In this document: piece after piece, positions 43,461-53,054 of the stretch
Layout: the number at the start of each line of letters is the position of its first letter
Position numbering within the stretch: position 1 is the first letter of the stretch
NCBI RefSeq assembly: GCF_023091245.1
Contig: NZ_JAHWXN010000001.1
Coordinates: 1,116,001-1,180,000, forward strand
Source of the DNA: Microbacterium croceum
GTDB lineage: Bacteria; Actinomycetota; Actinomycetes; Actinomycetales; Microbacteriaceae
Direction of reading: 5' to 3'
DNA: 64,000 nt
Notes under the pieces: model-generated
What the model was told of the DNA's origin: nothing
What the model saw: only the letters and a program-made list of their open reading frames with translations
Databases searched by the model: none
Made by a program: the position numbers and the translations under genes

Positions 43461-44804
43461 ATGGAGGACGTTCCTTACGGACGTATCTTGCGCGAGGGGT
43501 GGCTGATCATCGTCGCGCTGGCGATCTTCGGCGCGGGCGCGGCGTGGCTGGTCGCCAAGGCGCTGCCGGAGACGTATGCGGCGACGTCGACGATGCTGCT
43601 GCGGGTCGACTCGAGTGAGGCATCGCTCTTCGAACGCAACCAGTTCAGTCTCGCGCGCATCAAGTCGTACCCCGCGCTGATCGACAGCCCCGAGGTCATC
43701 GACGCCGTGCGATCCGATCTTGCGCTCGACGAGGACGACTACTCGGACCGCGACATCCGGCGGATGCTGTCCGCAGAGAACACCGCAGACACCGTACTGC
43801 TCGTGGTGCAGGCGGATGCGCCGTCCGCGAGTCTCGCCGCCGATGTCGCGAACTCGGCGGCGACGCATCTCTCCGAGCTCATCAAGACGACCGAGAACGT
43901 GAAGGGCGACACGCGTTACACCGTGAACCTCGATCAGGTGCTCCCCGCCGTCGAACCGCAGTCGCCCATCTCGCCGCAGGTCACCGCGATCACCGGACTC
44001 GGTGGTGTCGCCGGACTCGCTCTGGGCGCGATCGTCGCCGTGTACCGCACCACCACGAACCGTCGACTCCGCACGATCTCCGACGTCCGCCGTGCGACGG
44101 GACTCCCGGTCGTCGGCCAGATCCCTCGTCGCCGCCGCGTGCGGCCCGAGCCCGAATCCATGACGCTCATGGCTTTCGAGGAGACGGTCGGCAACCTGGC
44201 GGCGCTCGCCGGAGACGGTCTGCGCACGCAGCTGCTGGTCCCCGCATCCGCCGGCGCCATCGACGACGAGACGGTGCTCGGGCTGCTCAAAGCACAGGAG
44301 GTCGTCGGGCGCAGCGCCTGCGTGGTCGACACGCGCAAGGAGCACGTCACCGGCGGGGGCTACAGCCTCAACGCGCTGCTGGACCATGAAGAGGACGACG
44401 CCGACGGCGATGACATCGACGATCGTGCGGTCATCGTCGCCGACGAACCGATCCCGGTGGAGACCCTGCTGCGTCTGCTGCCGACCGCGGTCGAGCGACT
44501 GCACGAGAGCTTCGACATCGTCGTCGTCATCGCCGAGCCCACGGAGTCCGCACTGCTCGAGACCCTCGTCGAGGGCGGAGCGGGCATCATCGTCTCGGTC
44601 AAGCACAACAGCACCTCCGCGCCCGATCTGGTCGCCGTCGCCACGCGCTTGCGGGTGATGGGCATCCGTCCCGTCGGCGTGCTCATGATCCACACGGGGC
44701 GCGGTGCGCTCGGGTCCATCGCGGAGTCCTGGCGGGTATCGGACCGAGGGCACGGCGGATTGCACGAGGACGCCGGCGGAGCCACGCGTGCACATCGAGG
44801 CTGA
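43461..44804 (+). CDS. Wzz-type chain-length regulator with degenerate tyrosine-kinase domain
   Basis: A 447-aa protein; ATG 43461 has GGAGGGG about 8 nt upstream (GTG 43410, overlapping the flippase stop, is an alternative). One membrane helix (about residues 14-38) precedes the Wzz periplasmic domain with a Pro-rich end (VEPQSPISPQ). A second helix (about 175-195) follows. The cytosolic C-terminal half has the layout of a BY-kinase (FDIVVVIAEP, GAGIIVSVKH, GIRPVGVLMI), but the Walker A P-loop is replaced by PASAGAIDDET. It should regulate polysaccharide length without ATP hydrolysis. The overlap with the next gene is 17 nt. Confidence 0.8.
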   Translation: MEDVPYGRILREGWLIIVALAIFGAGAAWLVAKALPETYAATSTMLLRVDSSEASLFERNQFSLARIKSYPALIDSPEVIDAVRSDLALDEDDYSDRDIRRMLSAENTADTVLLVVQADAPSASLAADVANSAATHLSELIKTTENVKGDTRYTVNLDQVLPAVEPQSPISPQVTAITGLGGVAGLALGAIVAVYRTTTNRRLRTISDVRRATGLPVVGQIPRRRRVRPEPESMTLMAFEETVGNLAALAGDGLRTQLLVPASAGAIDDETVLGLLKAQEVVGRSACVVDTRKEHVTGGGYSLNALLDHEEDDADGDDIDDRAVIVADEPIPVETLLRLLPTAVERLHESFDIVVVIAEPTESALLETLVEGGAGIIVSVKHNSTSAPDLVAVATRLRVMGIRPVGVLMIHTGRGALGSIAESWRVSDRGHGGLHEDAGGATRAHRG

Positions 44805-46098
44805 CGCCCCGGTGAACCACCTGCACGGTTCGGCGCATACGCCCAGCCGTGCACGACTCGTCGCGGTCGGAACTCTCTACATCCTGCTGATCGCCAGCGT
44901 GATCCCGTGGCGCAGCCAGACGATCTACAGCGGAGGACTCGACTTCGTGGTGGTGGCGAAGGCGCTCATCGCGCTGGTCGCCTTCGGCTCCGCCGCACTG
45001 TTGGCGGTGCGCACCAGGGATCGGATGTCGATCGGCATCGGACCGGCGGCCGTCATGACGATCGTCATGCTGGTGAGCGCGCTGGGGGCTCTCGTCGCGG
45101 GGAACGGGGCCGCGACGATCGTGCTCGTGCTCCGCGTGTTCCTGGTCATGGCGACCATCCTCATCCTGCTCACGACCGTGCCGTGGACGGTCAGCATCCG
45201 CAGCCTCCTGACCGGGATGGCGCTGGTCGGCGTGGTCGCTGCCGCCACCGGTCTCCCCGGTCTCGTCTCGACCGGGCGGCTCGGCGGCGGCATCCCGGAG
45301 ATCCATCCGAATGAGCTGGCCGGCCTCGCCGGTGCCCCGCTGATCGGCCTGGTCATCGTGATGCTCCGCCGCGGCGTGCGCCTCAACACGCTCATCGCCT
45401 CGGTGGTCCTGCTCACGATCGCCGTCGCGACCGGCTCGCGCACGGGCCTCGCTGCCATCGTGTTCGGCATCGTCGTGGCCGTCTTCGTTAACGGCATCCG
45501 CGACCGCAGCGTCGTCTACGCGCTGCTGGGCTGCCTTCCGCTCGGCTACGCCATCGCCTCGTTCACGAACGTCTTCGGCAGCCTCGCCACTCGTGCCGGG
45601 TCCACCGATACCACCTCGGCGCTGGACTCCCGCTTTGACGCCTGGAAGGTCGTGCTCGGCTGGGGGTGGGACGAATGGCAGAAATGGATCGGGCTCGGAC
45701 TCTCCGCCAAGACGGTCCCCGTCGACATCAAGTGGCGCGACGAGCAGGTGCTCGACAGCAGCTGGGTGTCGATCCTGGCGCAGTCAGGACTCATCGGCGT
45801 CACCCTCGTGGCCGCGCTCCTGCTCTGGTGCGTCGTGACCGCGTGCATCTCGGCCAGTCGTCGGTGGCTGGTCCTGCCGTTGCTGGTCCTCGTGATCTTC
45901 CGCTCCACCACCGAGAGCGGTCTCGTCGACAGCGCAATACCGTTCTTGACGCTGATGGTGCTGGCGTCCGTGCTCACTCATCGCTCGCGGCACGGTGGTA
46001 GCGTGAGCGCTCATCAGGGCGCGGAATCGGCGACGTGGCAGTGGGACGCGATCGCCGATCGGCAGGCGGTACGTGCAGCCGGCGCGCGGGAGAACTGA
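44788..46098 (+). CDS. O-antigen ligase/polymerase-type membrane protein (Wzy/WaaL-like)
   Basis: A 436-aa membrane protein with about 11 hydrophobic segments and one larger extracytoplasmic loop (about residues 275-325: RFDAWKVVLGWGWDEWQKW...). This is the usual O-antigen polymerase/ligase layout, with STGRLGG and HPNELAG before it. Start GTG 44788 (GGCGGAG six nt upstream) or GTG 44812; both overlap or abut the Wzz gene. It probably polymerises or ligates the repeat units exported by the flippase. Family members are very divergent, so polymerase versus ligase cannot be settled. Confidence 0.8.
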   Translation: MHIEADAPVNHLHGSAHTPSRARLVAVGTLYILLIASVIPWRSQTIYSGGLDFVVVAKALIALVAFGSAALLAVRTRDRMSIGIGPAAVMTIVMLVSALGALVAGNGAATIVLVLRVFLVMATILILLTTVPWTVSIRSLLTGMALVGVVAAATGLPGLVSTGRLGGGIPEIHPNELAGLAGAPLIGLVIVMLRRGVRLNTLIASVVLLTIAVATGSRTGLAAIVFGIVVAVFVNGIRDRSVVYALLGCLPLGYAIASFTNVFGSLATRAGSTDTTSALDSRFDAWKVVLGWGWDEWQKWIGLGLSAKTVPVDIKWRDEQVLDSSWVSILAQSGLIGVTLVAALLLWCVVTACISASRRWLVLPLLVLVIFRSTTESGLVDSAIPFLTLMVLASVLTHRSRHGGSVSAHQGAESATWQWDAIADRQAVRAAGAREN

Positions 46099-46117
46099 AA
46101 AGCGAGGGGAGACGAGC

Positions 46118-46732
46118 ATGTCGGAGTCGGAGAGCACACCGCGAACGCGGCGCATCTGGATCTGGGTCGCAGTCGCGGTCGTGGCGATCGCTGTCGCGGT
46201 GGGCGTCTGGGCCTTCACTGCGGGGCAGCTGGCGGCCTCGCCCACGAGCACGGCCTCGGAGACGCCGACGCCGCAGCCCACCGAGGTCGAGACGCCGACT
46301 CCCGGAGCCACCGCGCCCGTCGAGAAGCCGGACGACGCCACCGAGACGCCGCTCGACGAGGTCGTCGAACTCGATCAGGGTGCGTCGATCAAGCTGGTGT
46401 CGGTGGATGCGGTGACCGCGGGCCGTGACATCCCCGGCGAGAGCAGCGGCCCGGCCGTCAAGGTGATCCTCAGTGTGACGAACACCGGAGACAAGCCTCT
46501 CGACACCGGTGGAGTGAGCGTCAACCTGACCTACGACGGCGACGATCGGACTCCTGCGCCCGCCGTCAGCGCGGATGATGCCACCGTCCTCCCCGCCTCG
46601 ATCGCGCCGGGCGAGAGCGCCGAGGCGACGTTCTATTTCGCAGTACCTGTTGCATCCGACGGGGATATCCGTATCATGGTCGATATACTGGCTGCAGCAT
46701 CAGACGTCGTGTTCGTGGGAGCGCGACCGTAA
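46118..46732 (+). CDS. Membrane-anchored DUF4352-like exported protein
   Basis: A 204-aa protein; ATG 46118 after GAGGGGAG. A short basic N-terminus, one membrane helix (about residues 13-35), a Thr/Pro-rich linker (ETPTPQPTE...) and an extracytoplasmic beta domain (about 85-204) make it up. The domain reads VKVILSVTNTGDKPLDTGGVSV, resembling DUF4352/telokin-like Ig folds. It is a paralogue of the lipoprotein at 60412-61059, and both precede a giant LamG/PKD gene. It probably assists or anchors the giant protein. No enzymatic motif. Confidence 0.75.
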   Translation: MSESESTPRTRRIWIWVAVAVVAIAVAVGVWAFTAGQLAASPTSTASETPTPQPTEVETPTPGATAPVEKPDDATETPLDEVVELDQGASIKLVSVDAVTAGRDIPGESSGPAVKVILSVTNTGDKPLDTGGVSVNLTYDGDDRTPAPAVSADDATVLPASIAPGESAEATFYFAVPVASDGDIRIMVDILAAASDVVFVGARP

Positions 46733-46738
46733 GCGCCG

Positions 46739-46786
46739 GTTGAGGGGAAATCACCGGCCCGGGCGTTGAGGGGAACGCCGTAGGGT
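46739..46786 (+). promoter_or_regulatory. Direct repeats and -10 upstream of the first giant surface protein
   Basis: GTTGAGGGGAA occurs at 46739-46749 and 46765-46775, 26 bp apart. TAGGGT at 46781-46786 is a probable -10, giving a leader of about 21 nt. TGGGGA recurs at 46803 (ribosome site) and 46822. The repeats sit at the -35 and upstream positions, fitting an activator or repressor site. Confidence 0.5.
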
Positions 46787-46813
46787 CCGGTTGATCATGG
46801 ACTGGGGAGTCTG

Positions 46814-49800
46814 ATGAATTCTGGGGAATTCAAGCGCGGCTATGCACGCCGCCTTGTCACCGTTCTCGTGACCATGCTCGCGATCATCGCGGGCTCATTC
46901 GTGGCGATGACGCCCGCAGCGGCGGACGTGAGCCCGCCGGAGGGTGATCCATCCACGGTGACGGCCGACGCGCTGCCGACCGTGCAGATCAACGGCATCG
47001 TCTGGGACCAGGAGGTCGTGGGCAACGTCGTCTACGCCGCAGGATCCTTCTCGAGCGCGCGCCCTGCGGGCGCCGCCGCAGGCACGAATGAGACTCCTCG
47101 TTCCAACCTGCTGGCCTACAACATCCAGACCGGCGCGCTGATCACATCGTTCGCGCCGACCATCAACGCGCAGGTGCGCTCGGTCGAGGCCTCGCCCGAC
47201 GGCACGCGCCTGTACATCGTCGGTGACTTCACCACGGTGAACGGCCAGACGCGCAACCGCGTCGCCGCATTCGATCTGCCGAGCGGGACGCTCTCGTCGT
47301 TCAACCCGAACTCGAACGGCACCACGATCGGTGTCGACGCCACGAACTCGACCGTGTACTTCACCGGCACCTTCGGCCGCGTCTCGGGACAGGACCGCTT
47401 CGGCGCCGCCGCCGTGAACCGTGACGGAACGCTGCTGCCGTGGGCTCCGGTCCTCGGGGAGCGCCGCGGGCGCGTGGTCGTCGTCTCGCCCGACGGCACC
47501 AAGGTGGTGCTCGGTGGGGACTTCCCGACTCTGAACGGCAGCTCCAACCCCGGCTACGGGCTTGGCATGGTGTCTGCCACCGACGGTTCGCTGATCGTGC
47601 CGTTCCAGACCAACAACATCATCCGCAACGCCGGCAACGACGCCGCGATCCTGTCTCTCAAGTCCGACGCGGATTCGTTCTACGGAACCGGCTACGTCTT
47701 CGGTTCCGGCGGAAACCTCGAGGGCAGCTTCCGTGCGTCGTGGGACACCGGCTCGTTGAGCTGGGTGAACGACTGCCACGGCGACCAGTACGACGTGCAG
47801 CCCATGGGCGACGCCGTCTACGCGGCCGGCCACTCGCACTACTGCGGAAGCCTCGAAGGCGGATTCCCGCAGAGCGACCCGTGGAGCTTCTACCGCGCGA
47901 TCGCGGTCACCAAGGAGCCCTCGCGCATCACGCCGAACGGCTTGAACCTCGGCTACTACGACTTCGGGGGCAACCCGGCGCCGAAGATGCTGCACTGGTT
48001 CCCGAGCCTCAACACCGGCACCGTGAGCGGCGCGTACCAGGGCCCCTGGACGGTCAACGGCAATTCCGAGTACCTCGTCTACGGCGGGGAGTTCACCCGG
48101 GTGAACAACGTCGGGCAACAGGGTCTCGTGCGCTTCGCCGTGCCCGCCAAGTCCACGAACGCGCAAGGACCGATCCTGTGGAACACGGACTGGCCGGCCA
48201 GCGCGCTGCCGCTCGACGGATCGATCCGTGTGACGTGGCCGCTCAACTACGACCGCGACAGCGAGTTCCTCAAGTACGAGGTGCTGCGCAACAACGTCGT
48301 GATCAAGACGTTCGAGAACGTGCGCTCCAAGTCCAAGGACTGGGGTCTGCCGCCCATGACCTACGTCGACTCCGCCGTGGTCAGCGGCACTTCGTACACG
48401 TATCGCATCCGCGCGACGGACAACGAGGGGCACAACATCCTGGGCGGCGCCGTGACCGCGACCGCGACCGGAACCGCGACGAGCAGCACGTATCGCAGCA
48501 CGGTGCTCGCTGACAGCCCGCTGGACTTCTGGCCCCTCGACGACACAGCCGGATCCGTCTCCTACGACTGGGCGGGAGCATCCGACCTCACGGTGAACAG
48601 CAACGTGAGCCGCGGTGTCTCCGGTGCGATCCTCGGCGACAGTCGCACGGCGGCCAGCTTCAACGGCGGCAGCAACGGCTTCGCATCGACCACCACCGCG
48701 GTCGCTGGTCCGCAGACCTTCGGCATCGAGGCCTGGTTCAAGACGACCACGACCGACGGCGGCAAGATCGTCGGCTTCGGCAGCAGCTCGACCGGCAACT
48801 CCGGCAGCTACGACCGGCACGTCTACATGCTTCCCAACGGTCGCGTCACGTTCGGCGTGTACCCGGGGTCCTCGCAGACCATCGAGTCGTCCGCCGCATT
48901 GAACGACGGGCAGTGGCACCACGTCTCCGCCGGACTCAGCTCCGAGGGCATGGTCCTCTACATCGACGGCGTCCGCGTCGCGCAGCGCAGCGACGTCACC
49001 TCCGCGCAGGGCTACAACGGCTACTGGCGCATCGGCGGGGACTCGCCGTGGGCAGGCTCGGACCGGTTCATCGGTCAGATCGACGAGGTCGCCATCTACG
49101 CGGCACCGCTGAGCAAGACGCAGGTCGCCTCGCACTACACGGCATCCGGTCGCACGCTCGAAGGAGCGACCGTTCCCTCCGACGCGTACGGCGCCGCGGT
49201 GTACGGCCTCGATCCTGCGCTGTACTGGCGACTCGGTGAGTCTTCGGGCAGCACGGCGGCTGACAGCTCCGGCTACTCGCAGCGCGGAACCTACTTCGGC
49301 TCGGTGACCAAGGGGACCAACGGTGCCCTGAGCGGCGTCTCCGACACAGCGGCGACGTTCAGCGGTGGACAGGTGATCAGCCAGAACTCGTTCTCCAACC
49401 CGCGCTCCTACTCGCTCGAGACCTGGTTCAAGACGAGCACGACCTCCGGCGGAAAGCTGATCGGCTTCGGCAACAGCCCCGACGGCAACTCCAACAACTA
49501 CGACCGCCACATCTACATGACGGACGCAGGCAAGCTGGTGTTCGGCGTATGGACCGGGCAGGAGCAGACGATCCGCACGGACGCCTCGTTCAACGACAAC
49601 ACGTGGCACCACGTGGTCGCGACCCAGGGCGCTCAGGGCATGCGGCTCTACGTCGACGGTCAGCTGCAGGGCACGAACCCCAACACCGATGCGCAGGACT
49701 ACACCGGTTACTGGCACGTCGGAGGCGACGTCACCTGGGGCCCGGGCGACTGGGAGTTCGACGGCGCACTCGATGAGGTCGCCGTGTATCTCGCGCCGCT

Positions 49801-52159
49801 GTCGGCAGCCGACATCTCGCAGCACTACGCGCTCGGGTCCACCGGAGCTCCCGCGAACGTGCCGCCCACGGCCAGCTTCACCCACACGGTGGACAAGCTG
49901 AAGGTGAACGTCGACGGCTCGGCATCCGCCGACTCCGACGGCACGATCGCCGGCTACTCGTGGAACTGGGGTGACGGTTCGCCCGCCACCGCCGGGGAGA
50001 CCAGCACGCACACCTATGCAGAGGGCGGGCAGTACACCGTCACGCTGACGGTGACGGACGACAGCGGTGCGACCGCGACGTCCACGGCGTTGGTGACCGC
50101 GGTTCCCAACCAGCTCCCCGTCCCGTCGTTCACGACGTCCACGACCGATCTCACGGTCGCGGTCGACGCCTCGGCGAGCAACGACACCGACGGCACGATC
50201 GCCGGCTACTCGTGGAACTGGGGTGACGGTTCGCCGGCCACGACCGGCCGCACGACGACCCACGCCTACGCGGCAGACGGCCAGTACACGATCACGCTGA
50301 CGGTCACTGACAACGACGGCGCCACCGCGCAGAAGACCGCCTCGGTCACCGTCACGGCTCCCGTCGGCGCGGTCACCTACGCTCGCGACGATTTCAACCG
50401 CACCCTGGCCACCGGTCTCGGCTCGGCGAACGTCGGCGGGGCGTGGACGCTGTCCAACACTGCTTCCAACTACCGGGTGGATGGCTCGTCCGGGGTGTTC
50501 GTGCAGCCGGCAGGCGGAGCGCAGCGGTACGCGTACCTCCCGTCCGTGTCGTCCACAGACACCGCGATCGACGTGGACGTGGCGCTGCCGCAGCGTCCGG
50601 TCGGCGGTAGTGCGTACTACACGTCGCACATCCGCCGGGTGGGTGCCGACGACTACCGGTCTCGCGTGGTCGTCGCAGCAAACGGCGCGGTGACGGTGCA
50701 GCTGCAACGCACCACGACGATCCTGGTGAACGTGCCCACGTCCCTCACCGTCGCCGCGGGTGACAAGCTCCACGTGCGCACCGAGGCGACCGGCACCTCG
50801 CCGACCACTCTTCGTGTGAAGGTGTGGAAGGTCGGCTCCGCCGAGCCCACCAGCTGGACGGCGTCCACCACGGACTCGACAGCGGGGCTGCAGGCCGCAG
50901 GCGATGTCGGACTCGGTGTCTACCTGGGCAGCGGTGTCACGAACGTGCCGTTCCAGACGGGCTTCGACAACTTCTGGGCCGGTTCGAGCAACGGTGGTCT
51001 GGTGCCGCCCGCCAATGAGGCGCCGACGGCCGCGTTCGTCGCCACGCCGAACGGTCTCGCGGTCGCCTTCAACGGATCCACCTCGAGCGACTCCGACGGA
51101 ACCATCGCGTCGTACGCCTGGGACTTCGGAGACGGGACCACCGGAACGGGAGTCACGGCGAACCGCACCTACGCGGCAGCAGGCACCTACACGGTGAAGC
51201 TCACCGTGACGGATGACGACGGCGCCACCGGGACGATCTCGCACCCGGTGACCGTGACGGCCCCGGTGCCGGGCAACCAGGCTCCGACCGCCGCCTTCAC
51301 GACCAGCGTCGCCGGGCTCACCGTGAGTGCCGATGCCGCGACGTCGACCGATCCTGATGGCAGCATCGCCTCGTACGCATGGAACTTCGGTGACTCGACC
51401 ACGGGAACCGGCGCGACTGTGAGCCACCCGTACGCGGCGGCGGGGACGTACACGATCACCCTGACCGTGACGGACAACGGCGGTGCGACGGCGACCACGA
51501 CGCGCAGCGTCACAGTGACGGCTCCGGCCGCCGCGGGGCTCGTCCAGGACGACTTCAACCGGGCCGACGGTCTGCTCGGGGCCGCGCCGCTCGGCGGGGC
51601 CTGGACGCAGACCGCCGGTGCGGCGAACGTCGGCATCGATGCGAACCGGGCCCGTCTCACGACGGCAGCGGCGAGCCAGACCCGCTCGGCCACGCTCAAC
51701 GCCACCACCTCAGACAGCACGGACCTGACGTTCTCGTTCTCGACGTCGACCGCCGTCACCGCAGGGCGCATGTACGTCTCGGCCCTCGGTCGCGTCGTCG
51801 GCGCGGACGACTACCGTGCGCGGTGGCTCATCGCCCCCAACGGTTCCGTCCAGGCGCAGCTGTCGCGGGGCGGCACGGTGCTCAGCTGGGTCGACATGAC
51901 CGGCATCACGATCACACCGGGCACCGTGTACAACGTGCGCGTGCAGGTGTACGGAACCGGCACGACCACCCTGCGCAGCAAGATCTGGGCGGACGGTCAG
52001 ACGGAGCCGCAGAACTGGCAGCTGTCGACGACCGACGCCACGGCTGCATTGCAGACCGCGGGATATACCGGAGTCACGACATATTCCAGTAGCGGCTATG
52101 GCCCACTGCCCTACAGTGTCTACGTGGACAACTACAAGGCAGTGAAGGTTCTCCCCTGA
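46814..52159 (+). CDS. Giant secreted protein: beta-propeller, FN3, two LamG, four PKD and two lectin-like domains
   Basis: A 1781-aa protein with a Sec signal peptide (cleavage near AAADVS, residue 38). Order: a propeller-like domain with repeated GDF/GTF-x-x-V-N-G strands (about 45-470), an FN3-like domain (about 470-565), LamG 1 (570-780) and LamG 2 (796-1010). PKD 1 and 2 (1015-1185), a jelly-roll-like domain beginning DDFNRT (1190-1400), PKD 3 and 4 (1402-1570) and a second DDFNR domain (1577-1781) follow. No LPXTG or membrane anchor, so it is probably exported or bound to surface glycans. It lies directly downstream of the polysaccharide genes and is a paralogue of 55883-60355. It may bind, present or cross-link the polymer. 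Confidence 0.88.
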   Translation: MNSGEFKRGYARRLVTVLVTMLAIIAGSFVAMTPAAADVSPPEGDPSTVTADALPTVQINGIVWDQEVVGNVVYAAGSFSSARPAGAAAGTNETPRSNLLAYNIQTGALITSFAPTINAQVRSVEASPDGTRLYIVGDFTTVNGQTRNRVAAFDLPSGTLSSFNPNSNGTTIGVDATNSTVYFTGTFGRVSGQDRFGAAAVNRDGTLLPWAPVLGERRGRVVVVSPDGTKVVLGGDFPTLNGSSNPGYGLGMVSATDGSLIVPFQTNNIIRNAGNDAAILSLKSDADSFYGTGYVFGSGGNLEGSFRASWDTGSLSWVNDCHGDQYDVQPMGDAVYAAGHSHYCGSLEGGFPQSDPWSFYRAIAVTKEPSRITPNGLNLGYYDFGGNPAPKMLHWFPSLNTGTVSGAYQGPWTVNGNSEYLVYGGEFTRVNNVGQQGLVRFAVPAKSTNAQGPILWNTDWPASALPLDGSIRVTWPLNYDRDSEFLKYEVLRNNVVIKTFENVRSKSKDWGLPPMTYVDSAVVSGTSYTYRIRATDNEGHNILGGAVTATATGTATSSTYRSTVLADSPLDFWPLDDTAGSVSYDWAGASDLTVNSNVSRGVSGAILGDSRTAASFNGGSNGFASTTTAVAGPQTFGIEAWFKTTTTDGGKIVGFGSSSTGNSGSYDRHVYMLPNGRVTFGVYPGSSQTIESSAALNDGQWHHVSAGLSSEGMVLYIDGVRVAQRSDVTSAQGYNGYWRIGGDSPWAGSDRFIGQIDEVAIYAAPLSKTQVASHYTASGRTLEGATVPSDAYGAAVYGLDPALYWRLGESSGSTAADSSGYSQRGTYFGSVTKGTNGALSGVSDTAATFSGGQVISQNSFSNPRSYSLETWFKTSTTSGGKLIGFGNSPDGNSNNYDRHIYMTDAGKLVFGVWTGQEQTIRTDASFNDNTWHHVVATQGAQGMRLYVDGQLQGTNPNTDAQDYTGYWHVGGDVTWGPGDWEFDGALDEVAVYLAPLSAADISQHYALGSTGAPANVPPTASFTHTVDKLKVNVDGSASADSDGTIAGYSWNWGDGSPATAGETSTHTYAEGGQYTVTLTVTDDSGATATSTALVTAVPNQLPVPSFTTSTTDLTVAVDASASNDTDGTIAGYSWNWGDGSPATTGRTTTHAYAADGQYTITLTVTDNDGATAQKTASVTVTAPVGAVTYARDDFNRTLATGLGSANVGGAWTLSNTASNYRVDGSSGVFVQPAGGAQRYAYLPSVSSTDTAIDVDVALPQRPVGGSAYYTSHIRRVGADDYRSRVVVAANGAVTVQLQRTTTILVNVPTSLTVAAGDKLHVRTEATGTSPTTLRVKVWKVGSAEPTSWTASTTDSTAGLQAAGDVGLGVYLGSGVTNVPFQTGFDNFWAGSSNGGLVPPANEAPTAAFVATPNGLAVAFNGSTSSDSDGTIASYAWDFGDGTTGTGVTANRTYAAAGTYTVKLTVTDDDGATGTISHPVTVTAPVPGNQAPTAAFTTSVAGLTVSADAATSTDPDGSIASYAWNFGDSTTGTGATVSHPYAAAGTYTITLTVTDNGGATATTTRSVTVTAPAAAGLVQDDFNRADGLLGAAPLGGAWTQTAGAANVGIDANRARLTTAAASQTRSATLNATTSDSTDLTFSFSTSTAVTAGRMYVSALGRVVGADDYRARWLIAPNGSVQAQLSRGGTVLSWVDMTGITITPGTVYNVRVQVYGTGTTTLRSKIWADGQTEPQNWQLSTTDATAALQTAGYTGVTTYSSSGYGPLPYSVYVDNYKAVKVLP

Positions 52160-52872
52160 GTTTCGCAGAGTCGTACCGTAGCCTTCGCACGGCCCAGAAG
52201 GGTCGTGCGAAGGGCGCGCCGGCATACTCTCTCTACGTCAACAGGCCGGCAGGTCGCGTGTTCGCGGCGTTCGCGCACACCATCGGGATGACCCCCAATC
52301 AGGTCACCATCGTCAGTGCCGTCTTCACGTTCACCGGCATCGTGCTGCTCGCCACCGTGCCGCCCTCGATCGGTCTGGGCATCGCCGTCTGGCTCTTGCT
52401 CGCGCTCGGATACGCGTGGGACAGCGCCGACGGCCAGGTTGCTCGCCTCCGCGGGGGAGGGTCGCTCGTCGGAGAGTGGCTCGACCACATCTTCGACGCT
52501 GCGAAGCTCGTCTCCCTGCATATCGCGGTGGCCATCGGGGCATACCGCTTCTTCGACCTCGACTCCGTACTCTGGGTGCTCGTCCCGCTCATCTTCAGCA
52601 TCGTGGCCACCACGACGTTCTTCGGGATGATCCTGAATGATCTGCTGCGTGCGCGTCAGGGTGTTCCTCAGGCCGCCCAAGCCGGAGGATCTTCGCCGTT
52701 GCGCGCGATCCTGGGCATCCCGACCGACTACGGAACGTGGTGCTTCGCGTTCGTACTGTGGGGCTGGACCGCGGGTTTCATGGTGGTCTACACGCTTCTC
52801 GCGCTGGCGGCGCTGCTGTATCTGGGCGCGGCCGTCGTCATCTGGTTCCGTAAGATGAAGTCTCTCGGCTGA
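52156..52872 (+). CDS. CDP-alcohol phosphatidyltransferase, probable CTG start
   Basis: A 238-aa membrane enzyme when begun at CTG 52156. The family motif D(x)2DG(x)2AR(x)8G(x)3D(x)3D is complete: D89, D92-G93, A96-R97, G106, D110, D114. About five or six membrane helices. The first ATG/GTG/TTG in frame is GTG 52258. But the 34 codons before it (SFAESYRSLRTAQKGRAKG...) read like the usual conserved N-terminus of this family, and the only possible start is CTG 52156. That codon overlaps the giant gene's TGA as CTGA, with GAAGG about 8 nt upstream. It likely transfers an alcohol phosphate from a CDP donor in lipid or cell-wall polymer synthesis. The acceptor is unknown. Confidence 0.82.
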   Translation: MSFAESYRSLRTAQKGRAKGAPAYSLYVNRPAGRVFAAFAHTIGMTPNQVTIVSAVFTFTGIVLLATVPPSIGLGIAVWLLLALGYAWDSADGQVARLRGGGSLVGEWLDHIFDAAKLVSLHIAVAIGAYRFFDLDSVLWVLVPLIFSIVATTTFFGMILNDLLRARQGVPQAAQAGGSSPLRAILGIPTDYGTWCFAFVLWGWTAGFMVVYTLLALAALLYLGAAVVIWFRKMKSLG

Positions 52873-52892
52873 GTAACATGGAGGCTGAGCGC

Positions 52893-52913
52893 AGTCAATC
52901 GATTCGATTGACT
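52893..52913. promoter_or_regulatory. Inverted repeat upstream of the beta-helix gene
   Basis: AGTCAATCG-ATT-CGATTGACT, perfect 9-bp arms, 20 bp after the phosphatidyltransferase stop and 142 bp before ATG 53055. It includes TTGACT, a good -35, but no -10 at proper spacing is evident (TATACG is 25 bp away). It is AT-richer than its surroundings. Operator or weak terminator. Confidence 0.4.
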
Positions 52914-53054
52914 ATCCAGGACTTACTCAGCAAGCGCTTATACGGTCCATCGCAACCCGACGCTGTAGCCGGGTGCCATCGCGCTTTCTCACGCCGCCCC
53001 CGACTGGCGCGAGGAAGTGTGGACAACTGCGAACCCGAGAAAGCCTCCCCCTCC

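Noticed and set aside
46895..51427. 1510-aa antisense frame opposite the first giant protein
   Set aside because: It mirrors the repetitive PKD/LamG sequence, has shadow-type composition and no ribosome site or domain.
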